Assembly: GCA_006739055.1 (NCBI GenBank)
Contig: AP019702.1
Span: 372,501 to 436,500, forward strand
Length of the DNA: 64,000 nt
Direction: 5' to 3'
From: Allostella vacuolata
GTDB taxonomy: Bacteria > Pseudomonadota > Alphaproteobacteria > ATCC43930 > Allostellaceae
Of the stretch, positions 25,068 to 36,355 are shown piece after piece. The translations under genes and the position numbers were made by a program. The notes beneath the pieces were generated by a model, which made no database searches, was not told the origin of the DNA, and saw only the letters and a list, made by a program, of their open reading frames with translations. How positions within the stretch are numbered: the first letter of the stretch is position 1; every line of letters starts with the position of its first letter.

Positions 25068-25628
25068 TCAGCCCGCCGGTGCCCGCCGGGTGCGCGTGGC
25101 CGGCCGTTTGGGCGGCGGCGTGCGCCCGACCGGCTCCTCCGCGCCGCCATGCTCGGGGCTGAGGCAATGGCCGTGCGCGTGGTCGGCCAGCACCTCGATG
25201 ATGCGGCAGTCGGCGGCCCGCCCGGAATCGCAGGCGTCGGTCATGCGCTCCAGCTCGCGTTCCAGCGCGGTCAGGCGGTCGATGCGGCTGCGCACGGCCG
25301 CCCGGTGGGCCGAGGCGATGGCATGGGCATCCGCGCAGGCGCGCTCCGGATGGTCGGCCAGGGCCAGCAGCTCGCGGATCTGCTCCAGCGGGAAGCCCAG
25401 TTCCCGGGCATGGCGGATGAAGGCCAGGCGCTTGAGGTGCTGGGCGCCGTAGCGGCGCTGGTTGCCGGCGGAGCGCAGGGCCGGCGGCAGCACCCCGGTC
25501 TGCTCGTACCAGCGGATCGTCTGCACCTTGCAGCCGGTGCGCTCGGCCAGCACGCCGATCGGCATGTCGATGGCGGGCTCGTCGCGGATGGAGAAGTCGA
25601 GGGCGATCTGGGCGTCGTTCATACCCAT
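25068..25628 (-). CDS. MerR-family metal-responsive-type regulator
   Basis: A 186-residue MerR regulator. An unusual ~20-residue N-terminal extension precedes the winged helix (about 22-90, including MPIGVLAERTGCKVQTIRWYEQTGVLPP), then a dimer helix with Cys98. A metal loop follows with Cys133 and Cys141 (ACDSGRAADC), matching the Cys98/Cys133/Cys141 geometry of heavy-metal MerR sensors, and Cys155 lies in HAHGHC. The C-terminus is a basic, proline-rich tail. Two ATGs are possible (25628, 25622). A perfect 15-bp dyad lies 3 bases upstream of the first ATG. The sensed metal could be cadmium, lead, zinc or similar. Confidence 0.85.
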   Translation of the reverse strand: MGMNDAQIALDFSIRDEPAIDMPIGVLAERTGCKVQTIRWYEQTGVLPPALRSAGNQRRYGAQHLKRLAFIRHARELGFPLEQIRELLALADHPERACADAHAIASAHRAAVRSRIDRLTALERELERMTDACDSGRAADCRIIEVLADHAHGHCLSPEHGGAEEPVGRTPPPKRPATRTRRAPAG

Positions 25629-25631
25629 GAT

Positions 25632-25646
25632 CTACAGTCACTGTAG
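25632..25646. promoter_or_regulatory. MerR operator dyad (CTACAGT-C-ACTGTAG)
   Basis: A perfect 7-1-7 inverted repeat immediately upstream of the merR-like gene. On the minus strand it sits between a TTCAAA (-35-like) and TAGATC (-10-like) pair spaced 17 bases, the geometry used by MerR-type activators. If those boxes are used, the transcript would begin at or next to the ATG at 25628 (leaderless). The SMP-30 gene on the other side starts 92 bases away and could also be affected. Confidence 0.7.
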
Positions 25647-25738
25647 CCGTATTTGAAGGGCCCCCGGGGCATGGGTCGCCTGCCGCGGCGGGCGGCGCTA
25701 AGGTCGGCGCCCCGCCTCCCCCCTTTCCGGAGCCCGAC

Positions 25739-26637
25739 ATGCTGTTCGCCCCGCCAGAGCGCATCAAGACCACCGTCTTCGCCCGAGTGCCCGATTCGCT
25801 GCGCCGGCCGCGCCGCTCGGACTGGGCCGACGCCAATCGCGGCGGGCTGCATGTCGACTGCTTCCTCGAGGGGCCGTCGTTCGACCGCGACGGCAACCTC
25901 TGGGTCACCGACATCCCCAATGGGCGCATCCTGCGCGTCTCGCCGGCCGGCGCGTTCGAACTGGTCGCGGAGTATGACGGCGAACCCAACGGGCTGAAGA
26001 TCGACCGCGACGGGCGGGTCTTCCTGGCCGACTACAAGAACGGCATCCTCCGTCTCGATCCCGCCACCGGCGCGGTCGAGCCGGTCATGCCGCGGCGCCA
26101 TTCGGAGCGCTTCCGCGGCCCCAACGACCTCGTCTTCGCGGGCAACGGCGACCTCTATTTCACCGACCAGGGCCAGACCGGGCTGCACGACCCGACCGGC
26201 CGGGTCTACCGCCTGACCGCGGCCGGCCGTCTCGAATGCCTGATCGACCGGGTGCCGAGCCCCAACGGCATCGCGCTCTCGCCTGACGAGCGCACCCTCT
26301 ACATCGCCGTCACCCGCGCCAACGCGGTGTGGCGCATGCCGCTGATGGCCGACGGCTGGCCGTCCAAGGTCGGCTGCTTCCTCCAGCTGTCGGGCGGCAC
26401 CGGGCCGGACGGCATCGCCGTGCTCGAATCGGGCGGGCTGGCGGTGTGCCATGTCGGCCTGGGGGCGATCTGGCTGTTCGGCCCGACGGGAGAGCCGCAA
26501 TGGCGGGTCGACAGCTGCGCCGGCCACGCCACCACCAACCTCGCCTTCGGCGGCGCCGACCGCCGCAGCCTCTACATTACCGAGAGCGAGACGGGGCAGA
26601 TCCTGCGCGCCGAGCTGCCCGTGCCGGGACTGCCGCT

Positions 26638-26659
<22 letters not shown>
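25739..26659 (+). CDS. SMP-30/gluconolactonase/LRE-family protein
   Basis: A 306-residue six-bladed beta-propeller lactonase of the SMP-30 family, metal-dependent enzymes opening sugar lactones. Likely metal ligands are Glu44 in FLEGPSFD, the asparagine in SPNGIALSP and the aspartate in GPDGIAVL, matching the Glu/Asn/Asp set of the family. Blade repeats such as GNLWVTDIPNGRILRV, GRVFLADYKNGILRL and GDLYFTDQGQTGL are visible. CCGGAG precedes the ATG. Its end overlaps the convergent kinase gene by 22 bases. The aromatic/sugar lactone substrate is unknown. Confidence 0.9.
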
Positions 26660-29751
<3,092 letters not shown>

Positions 29752-29885
29752 GTCGAGGCAGGTCGCAAGATCGGGCGTCTGCGTCTCGACGGCATTCGCA
29801 TGGTGCGCTCAGGTACCCGCGAGGGCGAATCTCCACCCGGCGCGGGCGATGCCTTCGCCGCCGGAGCGAACCGCCATCCTAGGAC

Positions 29886-29921
29886 GGGATGCGGCTCCCG
29901 CCAACGGCGAAGCCGCATCCC
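29886..29921 (-). terminator. Hairpin after the TPP-enzyme gene
   Basis: A perfect 11-bp inverted repeat, GGGATGCGGCT against AGCCGCATCCC, with a 14-base loop. It starts 31 bases past the stop of the minus-strand TPP-dependent enzyme gene and lies before the phytochrome-like kinase gene. It probably ends transcription of the TPP operon so the kinase is expressed separately. No T-run follows. Confidence 0.6.
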
Positions 29922-29951
29922 GCCATCCCACGTGCCGGTTGGACGGGGCAA

Positions 29952-31697
29952 TCAGGCGACGCGGTCGCCCTTCTTGATCTCCACCGCGCGATTGTCGACG
30001 CCGGGCAGCATCTGCCCCGGGTCGCGGGTCACCACCACGTCGATGACGGTCGGTCGATCGCTCTCGGCGATGCCGGCCGCCAGCGCCCCCTCGACCGCGG
30101 CCGGGTCCTCCACCCGGATGCCGCGGCAGCCCATCTGCTCGGCGATCGCCGCGTAGTTCATCTCCACCAGGTCGCTCGACTGGTAGCGGCGGCCGTACAT
30201 GGCGTGCTGGAGGGCCTTGACGTAGCCCGACGCGGCGTTGTTGACGACGACGATGGTCAGGTTGGCGCCGCAGCGCCGCGCGGTCTCGAGCTCGCCCAGC
30301 CCCATGTTGAAGCCGCCGTCGCCGGTGACGGCAACCACCGGCTTGCCCGGCGCCGCCAGTGCCGCTCCCATCCCGCCCGGCAGGCCGTAGCCGATCGAGG
30401 CCAGCCCGCGGTCGGCGATGTAATGCCGGCCGGCCGCCTTGGTGTCGTAGATGAGGCCGGTCCAGTGCGCGGCGAAGCCGCCGTCGGCGACGACGATGCT
30501 TTCCGGCGGCATCACCTGGTTCAGTCCGTGGCAGAGCCGGGCCATGCTGATCGGCCGTTCCGCCGACAGCAGGCGCGGCGCGGCCTCCTCCCGCCACCTG
30601 GCCATCCGGGTCGGGATCTCGGCCAGATAGTCCTGCCGCTCGCGGCGCAGCCGCGGCCCGTCATCGGCCAGCGCGTCGGTCAGGTCGTCCAGCCCGGCCG
30701 CGGCGTCGCCCCACAGCGCCACGTCGGTGCGCTGGTGGCGGCCGATCTCCTCGGCGACGATGTCGAGATGGATCATCGGCACGCCGGCCGGGATCAGGGC
30801 ATAGCGCCGCGTCGCGATCTCGCCCAGCTTGCAGCCGACCACCAGCAGGCAGTCCGAGCCGGCGATCAGGTCGTTGGCGATGCGCGAATAGCGGCCGAAC
30901 AGGCCGACGGACAGGGGGTGGGTGCAGGCGATCGAACCCTTGCCGCTCATCGTATGGGCGACGGGGATGCCGCAGCCCTCGGCCAGCCGCTGCAATGCCG
31001 CCTGGCCGCCCGACAGGTGGACGCCGCCGCCGACCAGCAGCAGCGGGCGCTTGGCCTGCGCCAGCAGGGCCGCCGCGCGCTCGATCTCCTGCCGGCCGGG
31101 CCGGGCGCGGCGGGAGGGCGAGGACAGGGTCTCGGGCGGGATCTGGAAGTCCTCGGCCGTGAAGTCGTGCTCGCCGTGGCAGACGTCCTCGGGCACGTCG
31201 AGCAGCACCGGGCCCGGCCGGCCGGAGGTGGCGACGGCAAAGGCGCGGCGCATCAGCTCGGGGATCCGGCTGGTTAGTTCGACCCGGATCAGCTCCTTCA
31301 CCGCCGGGCGCAGGATGTCCACCTGTCGGCATTCCTGGGTCATGTTCTTCCAGGAGTGCGCGCGGTGGGAATCGCCCGCGATCGCCACCATCGGCGTGCC
31401 GGCGTTGAGCGATTCGACCAGCCCGGTGACGAGGTTGGTGGCGCCCGGCCCGAGCGTGCCGTCGCAGACGCCCGGGCGGTTGGTGACCCGGGCATAGGCG
31501 TCGGCCGCGAACGCGCCGTTGCGCTCGTCGTTGATCAGGAAATGGCGCAGGCCCAGCTGGTGGAGCGCGTCGTAGAAGGGCAGGAGCTGGAAGCCGCCCA
31601 TGCCGAACATCGGCCCGACCTCGGCCAGCCGCAGCATCTCCGCCATCGCCCGGCCGCCGTTCATCCGGCCGGCCGGCACGTTCGCCCCGTCAGTCAT
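29952..31697 (-). CDS. Thiamine-pyrophosphate-dependent enzyme (acetolactate synthase/benzoylformate decarboxylase-like)
   Basis: A 581-residue TPP enzyme with the three-domain POX/ALS layout. The N-terminal Pyr domain carries the catalytic glutamate in LINDERNGAF. A central Rossmann-like domain (about 205-335) follows. The C-terminal PP domain has the TPP/Mg motif GDGGFNMGLGE ending in VVVNN. ADGGFAAHW and ASIGYGLPGG are further family marks. It lacks a regulatory subunit, so biosynthetic acetolactate synthase is less likely than a 2-oxoacid decarboxylase or ligase-type catabolic enzyme. GAGGAA precedes the ATG, and it follows the duplicated unknown gene by 10 bases in one operon. Substrate unknown. 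Confidence 0.85.
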   Translation of the reverse strand: MTDGANVPAGRMNGGRAMAEMLRLAEVGPMFGMGGFQLLPFYDALHQLGLRHFLINDERNGAFAADAYARVTNRPGVCDGTLGPGATNLVTGLVESLNAGTPMVAIAGDSHRAHSWKNMTQECRQVDILRPAVKELIRVELTSRIPELMRRAFAVATSGRPGPVLLDVPEDVCHGEHDFTAEDFQIPPETLSSPSRRARPGRQEIERAAALLAQAKRPLLLVGGGVHLSGGQAALQRLAEGCGIPVAHTMSGKGSIACTHPLSVGLFGRYSRIANDLIAGSDCLLVVGCKLGEIATRRYALIPAGVPMIHLDIVAEEIGRHQRTDVALWGDAAAGLDDLTDALADDGPRLRRERQDYLAEIPTRMARWREEAAPRLLSAERPISMARLCHGLNQVMPPESIVVADGGFAAHWTGLIYDTKAAGRHYIADRGLASIGYGLPGGMGAALAAPGKPVVAVTGDGGFNMGLGELETARRCGANLTIVVVNNAASGYVKALQHAMYGRRYQSSDLVEMNYAAIAEQMGCRGIRVEDPAAVEGALAAGIAESDRPTVIDVVVTRDPGQMLPGVDNRAVEIKKGDRVA

Positions 31698-31707
31698 CGT
31701 TTCCTCG

Positions 31708-32541
31708 TCAGTCTTTCTTGCAGGCGGCGAGCACGCGCTCGCAGAATTCGGCGACCGGCATGCCGGCCCTGGCGCCGAGCGCGGCGGCGGTCCGGTTGAC
31801 GTGCGACAGGCGCCCCGTCTCCCAGGCCGAGCGCCCGTCGCCGATGCGCGCGGTGCGGTGGTCGACGGTGGCGGCGGCGATGCCGCGCGCGTCCAGCACC
31901 GGCAGGCGGCCGGTGCCGGCGCCGTCCATGCCGACCCCGGCATCGTTGAAGATGGCGGCCAGGACGGCCGCCTTGATCGCCAGGGCCGGGTTGCCGCCCA
32001 TCAGCTCGCCATGGGAGCCGGTGATGACGACATGGCCGGCATCGTCGGCCTGCACCAGCGAGGCGGAATCGAGGGCCCAGATCTTGGGGCCGCCGGGCCG
32101 CTCGTGCACCAGGAAGCGGTTCTCGTCGGCCGGCGGCGGCGAGCCGTCGGCCGTGCCGGTCGCCTGGGCCAGGTGGGACGCCGCTGCCGCGGCGGTCTGG
32201 CCCGGCAGGCAGCCGAGCCGGCGGGCAGGCGCGTTGGCATGGCCGATCCGGCCGCGCGCCAGCAGGTCGCCGCCGTCGCCGATCCGGCAGGAGGTGTGGA
32301 GCGCGGCCGCCGCCGGAATGCCGAGCTGTTCCAGGTAGGCGAGGCCGCCGATCCCGGCCTCGTCCAGGCCCACGCCCGCATCGTTGAAGATGGCCGCGCG
32401 GACCCGCGCCTTGGCCGCCAGGTAACCCGAATAGGCCCCGCCGTGCGACGCCGCCAGGACCACCGCGCCGATGCAGCGGCTGTCCGTATGGGTGATGCTG
32501 TCCAGGGCGAGAATCGGCGAGCCCGGGCTCTGCGTGTCCAT
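31708..32541 (-). CDS. Uncharacterised protein made of two internal repeats
   Basis: A 277-residue protein of no family I recognise. It consists of two homologous halves (about 12-117 and 156-264) joined by a linker containing SPPPADE. Matching elements in both halves: LALDS/WALDS, ASHGG (31-35)/GSHGE (175-179), IFNDAGVGLD (51-60)/IFNDAGVGMD (197-206), RIGDG (86-90 and 232-236) and GRIGHAN/GRLSHVN. Conserved SHG, ND and DG residues in both copies suggest paired binding or active sites. There is no signal peptide or membrane segment, so it is probably cytoplasmic. GGAGGGGAG precedes the ATG. It is the first gene of the operon with the TPP enzyme and lies divergent from the E1 dehydrogenase genes. 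Confidence 0.8.
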   Translation of the reverse strand: MDTQSPGSPILALDSITHTDSRCIGAVVLAASHGGAYSGYLAAKARVRAAIFNDAGVGLDEAGIGGLAYLEQLGIPAAAALHTSCRIGDGGDLLARGRIGHANAPARRLGCLPGQTAAAAASHLAQATGTADGSPPPADENRFLVHERPGGPKIWALDSASLVQADDAGHVVITGSHGELMGGNPALAIKAAVLAAIFNDAGVGMDGAGTGRLPVLDARGIAAATVDHRTARIGDGRSAWETGRLSHVNRTAAALGARAGMPVAEFCERVLAACKKD

Positions 32542-32667
32542 CGACTTCTCCCCTCCCGGTGCCGACGATCCGGCTTGCCGGCCGGCCGTCGATGGCTGAT
32601 AAGTGGCCGGACAGGAAAGTGCAAGCGGGCGTTGCGCCGCCTGCCGCAAGGAAATCCGAGGGGGGGA

Positions 32668-33702
32668 ATGCCGGCATCGCTCGTCGACCGGCCGCAGCCA
32701 GATCGCGCCAACATCGATCGCGCGCGCGTGCTCGGCCATTTTCGCACCATGGCGCGCATCCGCGCCTTCGAGGAAGCCGCCGACCAGGCCCTCAAGGACG
32801 GCCACGTCAAGGGCGCCGTCCACCTGTCGATCGGGCAGGAGGGGGTGGCGTCGGGCGTCTGCGCCAACCTAGACCGCGGCGACTTCATCACCAGCAACCA
32901 TCGCGGCCACGGCCACACGCTCGCCAAGGGCGCCGACATGACGGCGATGATGGCCGAGCTGTTCGGCCGCGCCACCGGCGCCTGCCAGGGCAAGGGGGGG
33001 TCGATGCATATCGCCGACTTCCAGGTCGGCATGCTGGGGGCGAACGGCGTGGTCGGGGCCGGCATCCCGATCGCGGTGGGGGCCGCGCACGCGATGAAGC
33101 TGGCCGGCGACCCGCGCATCGTCGTCTGCTTCTTCGGCGACGGCGCGATCAACCGCGGGCCGTTCCTGGAGGGCCTCAACTGGGCCAAGGCGTTCGACCT
33201 GCCGGTCCTGTTCGTGTGCGAGGACAACGGCTTCGCGGCGACGACCCGGACCCGGGCGGTGACCGCCGGCCCCGGCCCGGCCGCCCGTTCCGAGAGCCTG
33301 GGCGTGCCCTCGACCCCCGTCGACGGCAACGACGTGGTGGCGGTCGACGCCGCCGCGGCCGAGTTGGTGGCCCGGGTGCGGGCCGGCGGCGGCCCGCAGT
33401 TCCTGCACGCCCGGACCTATCGCCTGCGCGGCCACACCGCCGCCGACCCCGCCCCCTATCGCCCGGCAGCGGAGGTGGAGGAGCGCTGGCTGGACGACCC
33501 GATCCGCCGCTGCCGCGACCTGCTGGCGCTGCAGGGCATGGCCGAGGCGGAGCTGGACCGGGTGCGGGCCGATGCCGTGGCGGAAGCGGCGGCCGCGGTC
33601 GCGGACGGGCTGGCCGCACCCCATCCCGATCCCGCGCTCGCCTGGACCGACGTGCAGGACGTGGACATGGCGGAGCCGGCGACGGTGGGAGCGGGCCGAT
33701 GA
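32668..33702 (+). CDS. TPP-dependent 2-oxoacid/acetoin dehydrogenase E1, alpha subunit
   Basis: A 344-residue E1-alpha of the pyruvate/acetoin/branched-chain dehydrogenase family. The TPP/Mg motif GDGAINRGPFLEGLNWA ends in CEDNGF. The phosphorylation-loop-like histidine region SNHRGHGHTLAKG and GKGGSMHI are also conserved. A run of seven G bases precedes the ATG at 32668. Its stop overlaps the beta-subunit start (ATGA). With the beta subunit it forms an alpha2beta2 E1 that decarboxylates a 2-oxoacid or acetoin-type substrate. No lipoyl E2 or E3 gene is adjacent, so either those are shared from elsewhere or the enzyme hands electrons to another acceptor. Confidence 0.9.
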   Translation: MPASLVDRPQPDRANIDRARVLGHFRTMARIRAFEEAADQALKDGHVKGAVHLSIGQEGVASGVCANLDRGDFITSNHRGHGHTLAKGADMTAMMAELFGRATGACQGKGGSMHIADFQVGMLGANGVVGAGIPIAVGAAHAMKLAGDPRIVVCFFGDGAINRGPFLEGLNWAKAFDLPVLFVCEDNGFAATTRTRAVTAGPGPAARSESLGVPSTPVDGNDVVAVDAAAAELVARVRAGGGPQFLHARTYRLRGHTAADPAPYRPAAEVEERWLDDPIRRCRDLLALQGMAEAELDRVRADAVAEAAAAVADGLAAPHPDPALAWTDVQDVDMAEPATVGAGR

Positions 33703-34667
33703 CCGAGCTCACCTACCTCGATGCCTCGCGCGAGGCGCTGGCCGGCGAGATGCGGCGCGACCCGCGGGTCTGGGCGCTGGGCGAGGATCTCGGCCGCGGC
33801 GGCGTCTTCGGACAGTATCGCGGCCTGGCGGAGGAGTTCGGGCCGGCGCGCATCGCCGACACGCCCATCTCCGAGGCGACGATCATGGGGGCGGCGGTCG
33901 GCGCCGCCCTGGTCGGCAGCCGGCCGGTGGTCGAGATGCGCTTCTCGGACTTCGCGCTCTGCGCCGTCGACGAGCTGGTCAACCAGGCGGCCAAGGCGCG
34001 CTACATGTTCGGCGGCCAGGGCCGGGTGCCGCTGGTGGTGCGCCAGCCGATCGGCATGTGGCGCTCGTCCGCCGCCCAGCACTCGCAGTCGCTGGAGGCC
34101 TGGTACGCGCATATTCCGGGCCTGGTGGTGGTGGCGCCGGCGACGCCGGCCGACAATTACGGCCTGCTGCGGTCGGCCATCCGCTGCGACGACCCGGTCG
34201 TCTACATGGAGCACAAGGACCTCTGGCCGCTGACCGGCGAGGTGCCGGTGGCGGCCGATGGCGGGCTGGTGCCGCTCGGCCGGGGCCGGCTGGTGCGCCC
34301 CGGCCACGACGTCACCATCGTCACCTGGTCGCGCATGGTGCAGGTGGCGGAAGCGGCCGCGGCCGAGCCCGGCGCGCCCTCGATCGAGGTCATCGACCTG
34401 CGCACGCTGTGGCCCTGGGACCGGGCGATGGTGCTCGATTCCGTGCGCCGCACCGGCCGTTGCCTGGTTGTCCACGAGGCGGTCCAGGCGGGCGGATTCG
34501 GCGGCGAGATCGCGGCCACGGTCGGCGAGGAGCTGTTCGGCGTCCTGAAGGCGCCCGTCCGCCGGCTGGGCGCGCCGCGGATTCCGGTCGCCTACGCCCC
34601 GGTGCTGGAGGCGACGAGCCGGATCACCGCAGGCCAGGTGGCGGCGGCCGCCGCCCGGATGGTATGA
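33699..34667 (+). CDS. TPP-dependent 2-oxoacid/acetoin dehydrogenase E1, beta subunit
   Basis: A 322-residue E1-beta with the transketolase-like Pyr domain and C-terminal transketolase domain. The catalytic glutamate lies in DTPISEATIMG. Other family marks are VVEMRFSDFALCAVDEL, QPIGMWRSSAAQHSQ and LVVHEAVQAGGFGGEIAA. It overlaps the alpha gene by four bases (ATGA), giving tight coupling. A TRAP solute-binding gene starts 26 bases downstream on the same strand, linking substrate uptake to this dehydrogenase. The specific 2-oxoacid is unknown. Confidence 0.9.
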   Translation: MTELTYLDASREALAGEMRRDPRVWALGEDLGRGGVFGQYRGLAEEFGPARIADTPISEATIMGAAVGAALVGSRPVVEMRFSDFALCAVDELVNQAAKARYMFGGQGRVPLVVRQPIGMWRSSAAQHSQSLEAWYAHIPGLVVVAPATPADNYGLLRSAIRCDDPVVYMEHKDLWPLTGEVPVAADGGLVPLGRGRLVRPGHDVTIVTWSRMVQVAEAAAAEPGAPSIEVIDLRTLWPWDRAMVLDSVRRTGRCLVVHEAVQAGGFGGEIAATVGEELFGVLKAPVRRLGAPRIPVAYAPVLEATSRITAGQVAAAAARMV

Positions 34668-34693
34668 ACCACGAATAGAAGCGGGAGGAAGCA

Positions 34694-35725
34694 ATGATGA
34701 ACATGTCGCGGAGATGGCTCGTCGCCGCAGCGGGTGCGCTGGCGGTCTCGATCACGGCCGGTGCGGCCATGGCCCAGTCCTACAAGGCCGAGTACAAGCT
34801 CTCGACCGTGGTCGGCAAGCCGTTCCCATGGGGCAATGCGGGCGAGCGCTGGGGCGACCTGGTGCGCGAGCGCACCCAGGGCCGCATCAACATCAAGATG
34901 TATCCGGGCACCAGCCTGGTCGGCGGCGACCAGACCAAGGAATTCACGGCGCTGCGCCAGGGCACCATCGACCTGGCGATCGGCTCGACCATCAACTGGT
35001 CGCCGCAGATCAAGGAACTCAATCTCTTCTCGATGCCGTTCCTGATGCCGGACCACAAGGCGATCGACGCCCTGACCCAGGGCCCGGTCGGCAAGAAGAT
35101 CTTCGATCTGCTGGCGGCTCGCGACGTGGTGCCGCTCGCCTGGGGCGAGAACGGCTTCCGCGAGGTCAGCAATTCCAAGCGCGCCATCCATACGCCCGAG
35201 GACATGAAGGGCCTGAAGCTGCGCGTGGTCGGCTCGCCGCTCTTCAACGACACCTTCTCCGCGCTCGGCGCCAACCCGACGCAGATGAGCTGGGCCGACG
35301 CCCAGCCGGCGCTCTCCACCGGCGCGGTCGACGGGCAGGAGAACCCGCTCACCATCTTCACCGTCGCCAAGCTGCACACGGTCGGCCAGAAGTACGTGAC
35401 CCTGTGGGGCTACGTCGCCGACCCGCTGATCTTCGTCGTCAACAAGACGGTGTGGGCGAGCTGGACCCCGGCCGACCAGAAGATCGTCCGCGAGGCGGCC
35501 GAGCAGGCGGCGAAGGAGAACATCGTCGCCGCCCGCAAGGGGATCATCGCCCCGGACGAGAGCGTCCTGAAGGAGATCGAGGCGCTGGGCGTCACCATCA
35601 CCCGCCTGACGCCCGACGCCTTCAAGGCGTTCCAGGCCGCGACCAAGCCGGTCTACGAGAAGTGGGCCAAGCAGATCGGCCCCGACCTCGTGAAGTCGGC
35701 CGAACAGTCGATCGCCAAGCGCTGA
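34694..35725 (+). CDS. dctP: TRAP transporter solute-binding protein, DctP family (second system)
   Basis: A 343-residue periplasmic binding protein. The signal peptide (MSRRWLVAAAGALAVSITAG, ending AAMAQ) is followed by the DctP fold. Ligand-site features include GLKLRVVGSPLF with the conserved arginine, ALSTGAVDGQENP and the GENGFREVSNSKR loop. GGGAGGAA is well placed for the ATG at 34694; in-frame ATGs at 34697 and 34703 follow. It directly follows the E1 genes, implying co-expression. A very stable hairpin separates it from the permease genes, which would raise its level over DctQ and DctM. Confidence 0.93.
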   Translation: MMNMSRRWLVAAAGALAVSITAGAAMAQSYKAEYKLSTVVGKPFPWGNAGERWGDLVRERTQGRINIKMYPGTSLVGGDQTKEFTALRQGTIDLAIGSTINWSPQIKELNLFSMPFLMPDHKAIDALTQGPVGKKIFDLLAARDVVPLAWGENGFREVSNSKRAIHTPEDMKGLKLRVVGSPLFNDTFSALGANPTQMSWADAQPALSTGAVDGQENPLTIFTVAKLHTVGQKYVTLWGYVADPLIFVVNKTVWASWTPADQKIVREAAEQAAKENIVAARKGIIAPDESVLKEIEALGVTITRLTPDAFKAFQAATKPVYEKWAKQIGPDLVKSAEQSIAKR

Positions 35726-35736
35726 GGACGTCGAGG

Positions 35737-35773
35737 CCGCCGCCCGCGACCCATGATGGGCCGCGGGCGGCGG
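35737..35773 (+). terminator. Intercistronic GC-rich hairpin between dctP and dctQ
   Basis: A perfect 12-bp repeat, CCGCCGCCCGCG against CGCGGGCGGCGG, encloses a 13-base apex that itself pairs CCCA with TGGG. It begins 12 bases after the dctP stop. Such structures in binding-protein operons stabilise the upstream message or partly terminate transcription, giving excess binding protein over permease. There is no T-run, so full termination is not expected. Confidence 0.7.
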
Positions 35774-35833
35774 TTCGCCACGGCCTGCCCCCCGCGATCG
35801 TGACCCGTTCTCCTTCATGACCGGCCATCCGCC

Positions 35834-36355
35834 ATGACCACCCATCCCGGCGAAAGCGAGGCGGGGCCCCCCGGCGCCCCGTCGGCGGAGCCGCCGCCGC
35901 GCGTGACCTTGAAGGTCGAGGAGGCGCTCATGGCCGCGGCCATGGCCGCGCTCTGCCTCATCACCTTCGGCAACGTGGTGGTGCGCTACCTCACCAACAT
36001 CTCGTTTGCCTTCACCGAGGAATACTCGATCGCACTGATGGTGATCGTGACGCTGCTCGGCGCGTCGGCGGCCTTCGCCGTCGACCGGCACATCCGGGTC
36101 ACGTTCCTGATCGACCGGCTGCCGCCGCCGGCACGGCGCTGGGCGGAGTTGCTGGTGATCGGGCTCTGCATCCTTATGTTCGTGCTGCTGGTGCGGCTCG
36201 GCGGGCGGCTGGCCTGGGACGAGTACCGGTTCGAGGAAACCTCGCCCGGCCTGGGGATTCCCAGCTTCCTCTACACCATGTGGCTGCCGATCCTGTCCCT
36301 GGCGGTCGTGCTGCGCCTGGTCGGGCGCGCGGTGCGCGTGTGGCGGGCCCGATGA
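35834..36355 (+). CDS. dctQ: TRAP transporter small permease, DctQ
   Basis: A 173-residue four-helix membrane protein, the small subunit of the TRAP transporter. A proline-rich N-terminal segment (1-25) precedes the first helix (ALMAAAMAALCLITFGNVVV). The DctQ marks VVVRYLTNISFAFTEEYS and DRHIRVTFLIDRLP follow. Its stop overlaps the dctM start (ATGA). It works with DctM in the inner membrane and the DctP encoded just upstream. Confidence 0.92.
   Translation: MTTHPGESEAGPPGAPSAEPPPRVTLKVEEALMAAAMAALCLITFGNVVVRYLTNISFAFTEEYSIALMVIVTLLGASAAFAVDRHIRVTFLIDRLPPPARRWAELLVIGLCILMFVLLVRLGGRLAWDEYRFEETSPGLGIPSFLYTMWLPILSLAVVLRLVGRAVRVWRAR

Noticed and set aside
31930-32410. Repeated DNA words such as GCATCGTTGAAGATGGC, at first suggesting a nucleotide repeat element
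   Set aside because: They are explained by the protein-level internal duplication of the gene at 31708-32541.
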